A stretch of 64,000 nt of DNA from positions 203,609,654 through 203,673,653 of the forward strand of contig OX457056.1 of the NCBI GenBank assembly GCA_949752795.1, written 5' to 3'. The DNA is from Hyperoodon ampullatus (taxonomy: Eukaryota > Chordata > Mammalia > Artiodactyla > Ziphiidae). The notes under the pieces were generated by a model. It was not told the DNA's origin. It searched no databases and saw only the letters and a list, made by a program, of their open reading frames with translations. Position 1 is the first letter of the stretch. Each line of letters opens with the position of its first letter. The position numbers and the translations under genes are program-made. This document shows, in pieces, positions 57,601 through 64,000 of this stretch.

Positions 57601-57989
57601 GACCTCAGTGCAAGTAAGCCTGCGTGAAGGAGAGAGGTAATGAAGAAAGTTTGGTGGAAGCATTTTAGGTGACAGTGCAAGTCTAAGGAAAGTTCTTCAA
57701 GGCCCTTGGGGAGTCCTCAAGCCCAAGCCATAGTCACTGGTCAGAGGAATCCCATGTTCCCCAGGAATGGGCCTGCCTTACTTTCCCTGCCCCACTCAGT
57801 CACTGGCTGGGAGCCGCTGTGGGAAGCAAGGCCTTGGAGCAAACTCTGGGATGGATTTCAGAGTTCCAGAGTTGGGGCCCTCAGTCAGTTATGCTTCCTG
57901 TGGTGGATGGTCTGAGAGGGGATGACGGCGATGGAGGATACGGGGAAGGTGACTGCTGCTGTCTCGAGGCCGTGGTTGCAAGTAACAAA

Positions 57990-58390
57990 TGTGGACCTGG
58001 ACTGGCTTAAACAATGAAGAGCTGTACTATCTCAGATCACAGGAGGCCCAGAGGTGGGTGGGTGTCAGGGTTGGTGGAGTCTGGGCTCTAAGATGAGGTC
58101 ACGGATGATGGACTTTCCATCTCTCTGCTCTGCCGTCCATGGGTTGGCATCCTTTTGGGCTGGTAGCAGCATGGCCATAGCAGTCCCAGGAATCACAACC
58201 AGACACAATATCTAAAGAAGGAAGAATGACCCCTCTTGTGTTTCTTTCTGAGGAGCAAGCAAACCTTTCTCAGAGGGGTTTTGCAGACTTCCCAGTATGC
58301 TTCATTGGCCAGAAGTGGGTCACATGGCCATACTTGACCCAATCACTGGCAAGGGGAACGGAACCATTGTGATTGGTTTATACTAGCGGA
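57990..58390. repeat. Old mammalian interspersed repeat, not classified
   Basis: GGCTTAAACAATGAAGAGC, CACAACCAGACACAATATCT, GGCCAGAAGTGGGTCACATGG and CCAATCACTGGCAAGGGG are a set I recognise as a dispersed repeat but cannot name. Confidence 0.5.
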
Positions 58391-58394
58391 TTTC

Positions 58395-58565
58395 AGCTCT
58401 GGCTTCACATTAGAACCACCTGGAGAGCCTTTAGAAACACGCATGCCTGGGTCCCACCCTCAGAGTTTCTGTATTAATTGGTCTGGAATCAGGAGTTGGG
58501 CAACAGTAGTTTTATAACCTCCTTAGGTGATGCTAATGTATAGCCAGGGTGGAGAACCCCTGTCA
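58395..58565. mobile_element. MER5A-like hAT-Charlie relic
   Basis: TTAGAACCACCTGGAGAGCC, TGGGTCCCACCCTCAGAGTT, CTTAGGTGATGCTAATG in MER5 order. Confidence 0.8.
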
Positions 58566-58599
58566 TCTTGGAGTAGAATAGATGCTGGGGAGTCAGCCA

Positions 58600-58770
58600 C
58601 AATGTTCATTCCCGTCACTTAGTAGTTTTGTGTGGCTTGGGCAAGTCAACCTCTCTGAACCTTAGTTTCCTCATCTGTAAAGTGAGGGCTGACAAGAACT
58701 GCCTCCTGCAGTCACTGAGAAGACTGAATGAGCTCATGGATGCTCGTAACTGCAAACGGTTAAGTCACTG
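58600..58770 (+). repeat. MIR SINE
   Basis: TGGCTTGGGCAAGTCAACC, CCTTAGTTTCCTCATCTG, AAAGTGAGGGC, sense MIR. Confidence 0.85.
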
Positions 58771-59475
58771 ACACCTGAGGGGTGTTTCCTCATCGCCTTC
58801 CTTCAATTTGAAAGGAAAGTTCAGCTCCTCTGCTGCCAGGAGCAGCCAGGGTAAGATTGCTCCGGAGCACAGCTTCCTGCCTTTAAAGTAGAAAACAAAA
58901 GAGAAGGGAAAACGACCGACTGGGGAGCCACGGGCAATTGCAGCGGGCTTTTTTCCTTCTTGGATGGCGTGGGATTTGAATGCGCTGCTATAAGTGGTTT
59001 ATGTAAACGAGCTGGAGGGGCTCATCCCCGTGCTGCCTTAATCCGGGAGAGACTGGGAAGGAGTCAGGTGCGTGGTTTTCAGCGTCTTCTCTGTGCAGTC
59101 CTGCAGTGGGGGGTTAGGGGCTGGTGGATGCTCTCCCGCTGCCTCCAGGGAAGATGGTCAGATAAGGCTCTGGTTCCTCAGTGTTCCAGGACACACCTGG
59201 CTGCTTGGCTTCTTGGCTGTTTCTACCAAAGTGAACACTGGCTCGTGCTGCCACTAGAACTCAGGGAACAAAGAGGGCCACCCGGGGGGCTGTGAGGTCA
59301 TGGGGCAGGCAGTTTGTTGCCTTCTGGTACCACTGGGTCCGCCTAGGGCATTGTGGCTGGGAGGGTGGCCTCAGGCCTGGAGCCTGGAGAAGAGTCAGAT
59401 GGGGCCAAGTAGAACCACTCACCATTAGCCCTGGCCTCTCTTCCTTCCATATTCCAATTCCTTTCCTTTTCTTGC
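58771..59475. other. NEURL1 intron 1, unique
   Basis: Nothing certain. An ATG at 59300 opening MGQAVCC is discussed among rejected items. Confidence 0.45.
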
Positions 59476-59479
59476 TTCC

Positions 59480-59720
59480 TTCATAAAATATAGTTTGAGC
59501 ATACCCAGTGCCCACCATGTTCGGTGCTGGGGATCCAGAGCTAAAAAGACACCTGTCTGCTCTCAGTTGCTCCCAGTATGGGAAGGGGACCCTTGGCATC
59601 ACTGCAGGGCCCAGGCTGCACAAATGCACAGGTATGCCTTGGAGGTGGAAGGCCAAGTCTGCCCCGGGGCATCGGGATGACCTCAGAGGAAGGAGCCCTC
59701 CCAGCTGAGACATGAAGGCA
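59480..59720 (-). repeat. L2 LINE 3' end
   Basis: TGCCCACCATGTTCGGTGCTG and ATCCAGAGCTAAAAAGACAC, antisense L2. Confidence 0.7.
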
Positions 59721-59734
59721 GGGTAGGAGTTTTT

Positions 59735-59945
59735 TGTTTTTTTTTTTTTTTTTGCGGTACGCGGGCCTCTCACTGCTGTGGCCTCTCCCGTTGCGGAGCA
59801 CAGGCTCCGGACGCGCGGGCTCAGCGGCCATGGCTCACGGGCCCAGCCGCTCCGCGGCATGTGGGATCCTCCCAGACTGGGGCACGAACCCGTATCCCCT
59901 GCATCGGCAGGCGGACTCTCAACCACTGCGCCACCAGGGAAGCCC
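59735..59945 (-). mobile_element. Young CHR-type SINE
   Basis: TSD CAGGGTAGGAGTTTTT at 59719-59734 and 59946-59961, exact. Sits in L2 sequence, which resumes on the right. Confidence 0.95.
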
Positions 59946-59961
59946 CAGGGTAGGAGTTTTT

Positions 59962-60480
59962 GAGTGACGGGTGTGGTGTGGGGCGTTCCAGGTAGAGGAA
60001 CTATGTTCAGAGAGCCATGGACCTGTGTGATGCAGCTACGTTCTGGGACACAGATGGTTCAAGTGCACAGAGTGTGGGTGCTCGGGGCTGGGGGACGTCA
60101 CAGCCTGAGGTGAGGCCAGGTGCATGGGCTGGGGTCGGTTCACAGAGGACTTTGAATGCTCCCCAAAGGAGGGTTGAACTTATCCACTGTGGGCTCTGAG
60201 CTGGGCAGTGACCCAGCCGATCAGTCAGGCAGAAAGGTCAGCCTGGCAGCCCTGAGGAGGGGAAAGGCTATGGAAACAATTGTCCAGATCAGGATGATGC
60301 TGGTGGCCTGAACTGTGGGAATAGCCAGGGCATGGATTATAGAAGGACACCGTGACTTCCCAGCTGGGGGAATTGAGGCTGACACCAGACTTGTGGCCTG
60401 GCTAGTAGAACTCAAGTGGTAAACCAGGCCATGGAACCTTGGGGAGGTACCTGTGTTGGGTGGGGTCAGGAAGGGGACTG
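59962..60480 (-). repeat. L2 LINE relic
   Basis: GGCGTTCCAGGTAGAGGAAC, ACAGAGGACTTTGAATGC and GCAGTGACCCAGCC, antisense L2, continuing the copy left of the SINE. Confidence 0.6.
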
Positions 60481-60649
60481 AGAAGCAGTAAGTTAGAGCA
60501 TGCTGGCCCATCCTTGGTTTTCCACCAGACCCTGGTGGAAAGCAGGGGTGAAGGGTGTGTGGGGGGGAATTCTTGATTGCCTTTCCCCAAATGATTCCCC
60601 TCCCACATCCCTGCTTCAGGGAACTCCTGGTTTAGAGTTAAAGATACAT

Positions 60650-60745
60650 AAGTCGAATGCATCCATTTTACAGATGTGAAAACTGTGGCCCATAGAGGAG
60701 ATTGGTTTTTTCCAGGTCACACAGCAACTATGGAGGTGGTGTCAT
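60650..60745 (-). repeat. MIR relic
   Basis: CATTTTACAGATGTGAAAACTG and CAGGTCACACAGCAACTA, antisense MIR core. Confidence 0.7.
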
Positions 60746-62285
60746 GACTAGTAAAAACAGACCTCCAAACAAAGGCTAATGCAGCCCACCTCCCTTAATT
60801 GGTGCTGAGAACACCTGTTTTCTGGGCAGAAGTGGGTTCAGCTAAGCAGGGTTGAGGCTGTGATGGGTGGGTGGGGCATTGTTTTAGAGAGGGAAGGGGG
60901 CTTTCTGGGGAGAGATCCTTGCTCCTATTCGCCTAGTAGTGGGACCCAACCCAGGAGCAGCATTAACCCACCTCCTGGAGCCCTCACCCCCAGCAGGAGG
61001 AAGGAACCTGTGCAGACATTAAAAGAGGCTGCCCTCCCTGAGGCTCCCCAGACCCACGCAGGCTTCTGCAGGCCTTCCTAAGCCTTGGTCAAGCTTTAGC
61101 ATGGGCCACAGGAGTCCTGGAGCCCAGGAGTCCTGGCTCTCAGGGAAGGCTTTGTTCTCTAAACTTTGGTGCTGGAGAGTCCACCCTGTGCATTGCTGGG
61201 GTCGCTGGTGGATTGTCTGACCTGGGGCTCCAGCAGCTGGGAGGAGGGAGGGTGGGTGTGGCATCTTGGAGGAGGAGCCTGAATATGCTACTGGAGAGAG
61301 AGGAAAGGAAGGTGGAGCAACGGATGAAGGTACAAATTGGGAGATGGGGCAGCGGCAGGAAACAGCTGTAGGGAGGAAAATGGGTTTTCTGTCATTGCAT
61401 GCACCCTGCGGTGGCCACCCTTTTTGGTCAGTCCCTTAGGCAGGCAGACCACAGTCCCGACAGTCACCTTCCATCATCCACACCTGAGCCCTGGTTCCAG
61501 AGGGAGCAGCAGCCAGCACTGAGCCAGCCGCGTGCTCGTGGTCTCCCCAGGCCTTTAGGGACAAGAGCCCCTGTTTGTGGGGCTGACCGATGATGTGATG
61601 TGAGAATGTCTGGGTTTGGAGTGAGGGTGTAGGGCTGGAGGTGTAGTGGCAGGAAATTGAGTCCCTTTGTGGGCTCAGTGGGCATGAGAGCCACAGGCCT
61701 CTCTTGACAGGCCTTGAATAGACCCAAGTACTCACAGGTGCCTCTGTGCCTGGGCGTCCTGCGCCCGGCTCTGCAGCCAGCGTGTTCCAGTCATGGCCCC
61801 TGAGTGGTGGGTGCAGAGCTGACATAGTTCAGTGGCTGGACCACAGCTCAGCCACTCACTTTGGCTCTGTGTGAACAGAAGCCCCTGTTTCAGAGCCAAT
61901 TTGAGCCCCCTGTTCCCAAAAAGGACCTGCCATCCCCTTTCTCTTTTGAGAGCATTTTCAGGTTTGTGTCTCAGGCCTGTGAGGGCAGGTGCCCCTCTGC
62001 ATTAATCCCCACTTCCCCTTTGCACATGGGCGTGGTGTAAAGATCTGGTCCCCAGAACTCAGAGCCCCTGTTCACCCCCCAGCATGGGAGTGGGCCCAGA
62101 GCTCGGCTGGGGCGAGGTCTGCGGGTGGTGCAGGGACCCAGGCAGGGCAGGACAGTGACTGTGGGTACAACACAGCCGAAGTCCAGAGCCAGCTAATATC
62201 GGGATCGGCAAGTTTTACATTTGCACCTGTGGCCACCCTGGGCCCCTCGGACTGATGCTGTGTTTATTTAATTGAAAGTGGCTTT
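60746..62285. other. NEURL1 intron 1, unique
   Basis: Nothing identified. Confidence 0.45.
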
Positions 62286-62289
62286 TCTC

Positions 62290-62510
62290 AGGGCAGCACT
62301 GTGTAGTAGACAAAGCCCAGGGCCCTGGACTCCTGAGTCTGAGGTCTGGGTTCTGGACCCGCTCTGGCACTATATAGCTTTTGCAATTCATTTCTGTCTC
62401 CCTGAGCTTGTTTCTCTCATCCGTTGAAAGGGATGAACATCTGCCCTGTGGTATACCTAACAGGGGCTTCTGCAAATCCAATAAGATTTTCGTGAAAGTG
62501 TTCTGTAGCT
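62290..62510 (+). repeat. MIR SINE
   Basis: TGAGGTCTGGGTTCTGGACCC, CTCTGGCACTATATAGCTTTT, CTCATCCGTTGAAAGGGATG, sense MIR. Confidence 0.75.
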
Positions 62511-62534
62511 TTTAAAGCTGGGTTGTTATTGCAA

Positions 62535-62670
62535 GAGGCCACACAGCAGAGAGGCCAGCGCTTGTGCTCTGATATCTGGTAGATGTGTGTCCAAATCCCA
62601 GCTTAGCTGCGTGTGACCTGGATGCAGTATTCCACTTCCCGAGCCTCCATTTCCTCATCTAGGTGCTGAG
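62535..62670 (+). repeat. MIR relic
   Basis: GTCCAAATCCCAGCTTAGCTG and GAGCCTCCATTTCCTCATCT, sense MIR. Confidence 0.75.
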
Positions 62671-63180
62671 TTCCCAGTGCTACCCTTTCTTTCTGTGGAC
62701 CCAGAGCAGGTGTTTCAAGGTGCTGGCAGCAAATGTAATTTTCTTAATTGATCTGGCTACTTATTTGTTTTAGTTTCTACCTAATTTTTGCAGGAGGAGG
62801 AGAAGGTGCTGGGACTCGCACTGATGGGTAGTGGGGAACCAGGTCAGAGGCCATGGTGAGGAGGGAGGGGCAGCCAGGCCCAGGGGGACTAAGGACTTCT
62901 GAGAGGCAGAAGCCCTCAGGCGGCTGGCAGAGCAGCTCTGGGCAGAGGCCTCTTCCTTGGACTGGGGATTCCGGGACTTCAGGGCCCACCTGCCCTCCGA
63001 CAGCCCCTGGGACTCACAGCTCAGCCTCTCTGCTCTGCTGAGGCTTCCTGAGTACCAGCCCCTCCCCTGCACCCTGATCTGGCCTGGGCCCTGTATGGTC
63101 ACTGGTCCTCACCAAGGCTGTACCCGTGATCATTCGCTTGGACAGTATCCACCGCCTGCCCTCCTGGGAGGGGCACCATG
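62671..63180. other. NEURL1 intron 1, unique
   Basis: Nothing identified. Confidence 0.45.
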
Positions 63181-63184
63181 CACT

Positions 63185-63330
63185 GCCTGAGTGCAGGCTC
63201 TGGAGGCCAGCTGACCTGAGGTCAGATCCCAACTCTCCCCTTTCCATGTCCCAGTTCCTTATCCATAAGGTGGGGCAATGATAGTGCCTTTGTATCGACT
63301 TCAGGTCTGTAAGTGTCTCATCAGTAGCGC
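63185..63330 (+). repeat. MIR relic
   Basis: GTGCAGGCTCTGGAGGCCAGC and TTATCCATAAGGTGGGGCAA, sense MIR. Confidence 0.7.
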
Positions 63331-63344
63331 TCCCACGGCCATGG

Positions 63345-63535
63345 TACTTCCTGTGCATCCACCCTGTTCTGAGCACACCACACGTGGGAACTCGGTTCAT
63401 ACCCCAGTAGCCTTATGAGGTAGGCACTATTATTGTCAACCCAATTTTCAACTGAGAACACAGGCACCAAGTAGGTGTTAGATCTGGGATTTGAACCCAG
63501 GTCGTCTGTCTCCACAGCCCACTCTTCACCATCAC
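63345..63535 (-). repeat. MIR relic
   Basis: CCTTATGAGGTAGGCACTATT and GATTTGAACCCAGGTCGTCTG, antisense MIR. It faces the sense copy at 63185. Confidence 0.75.
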
Positions 63536-64000
63536 CTGTGAAGCACCTGGGGTAGACACATGTAAGTGGTGGCAATGAATAGTATTTGGTGTTGTCAGAT
63601 CCTAGGGGTCTGGCTGCCAGTGGCCCTTCTGGCAGCACCCCGGAGCCTGGCCCCTGTGGGGTCCTGCACCATCACTCTCTCATGCCCACTAGTGCCTGAT
63701 GCCTAAGCCCAAGTGCTGGAGGGAGAGGCCCTGGCAGTGGGCAGGAGGCAGGGTCAAGGCACAGGAGTAAAGCTGGGGGCCAAGTCGGCTGGTCCTAGAC
63801 TCTGCCATCCCTCAGTAGACCGGATCTGGGAGGGGAAGGAAGCAGGAGAGAGCCTGAGGAAGTGGACTCTCAGAGGCAGGAGGGTGGGCCGAAGGAGGCC
63901 CGGGGGAGGGGGGCCTCCCCGCCTTGGGGTGGCTCCAGCTGTCCGGGTGCTGAGACCAGAAAGGGCACCCGGAGACCTGGCTGAACCATGAGCCCTGGAG
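63536..64000. other. NEURL1 intron 1, unique, to window end
   Basis: GC-rich; no exon recognised. Confidence 0.45.

Larger units (their letters stand above)
23754..64000 (+). other. NEURL1: NEURL1 intron 1 (runs past window end)
   Basis: From the exon 1 donor to the window edge I found none of the NHR-domain sequence of exon 2 in any frame. A very long first intron agrees with my recollection of the human gene. The intron is filled by L1, SINE, MIR, L2 and MER5A copies listed separately, with unique stretches between them. An alternative first exon could be hidden here, but I could not identify one. Confidence 0.85.

Noticed and set aside
59300..59410. ATG opening MGQAVCCL, reminiscent of a myristoylated/palmitoylated alternative NEURL1 first exon
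   Set aside because: No convincing splice donor in phase follows before the stop, there is no CpG island, and I do not recognise it as a known isoform.

Overview
This is a mammalian nuclear window, almost certainly from a cetacean (whale, dolphin or porpoise). The evidence is about 13 copies of a young tRNA-Glu-derived CHR-type SINE, most with intact target-site duplications (TSDs), four older CHR-2-like SINEs, and LINE-1 3' ends of the cetartiodactyl type. Gene content matches human 10q24.33, where CALHM3 (minus strand) is followed by NEURL1 (plus strand).

Layout. 1588-7259 holds the complete CALHM3 coding region on the minus strand: three exons with canonical GT-AG junctions, 353 codons. 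Roughly 7.3-22.9 kb is intergenic. It holds L1, SINE, MIR, L2 and MER5A copies and two exact CTCF-type motifs. 22.9-23.8 kb is a CpG island carrying NEURL1 exon 1 (ATG at 23669, donor after 23753). From 23754 to the window end is NEURL1 intron 1. I found no further NEURL1 exon and no other protein-coding gene, structural RNA gene or CRISPR array. CALHM1, expected beyond the left edge, is not in the window.

Biology. CALHM3 is a subunit of the CALHM1/CALHM3 voltage-gated ATP-release channel of taste cells. Here its frame is open, but its C-terminus appears frameshifted and several residues conserved in the family are replaced, some by proline. That suits relaxed constraint in a lineage that lost most taste receptors. 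NEURL1 is a neuronal E3 ubiquitin ligase. Exon 1 supplies only its 28-residue N-terminus, which carries an N-myristoylation signal.

Most remaining structure is transposon archaeology. The clearest item is a 6.9 kb L1 insertion (35998-42851) whose 5' half is inverted (twin priming), with a 17-bp imperfect TSD. A later, 5'-truncated L1 sits inside it and may carry a 3' transduction. There are also a SINE-in-SINE-in-L1 nest, a tandem array of L1 3' ends that looks recombinant, and a pile-up of minus-strand L1s at 51-56 kb. I found no undescribed gene system. The most biologically interesting signal is the state of CALHM3. Family names for repeats and comparisons with human proteins come from memory, not from a search.
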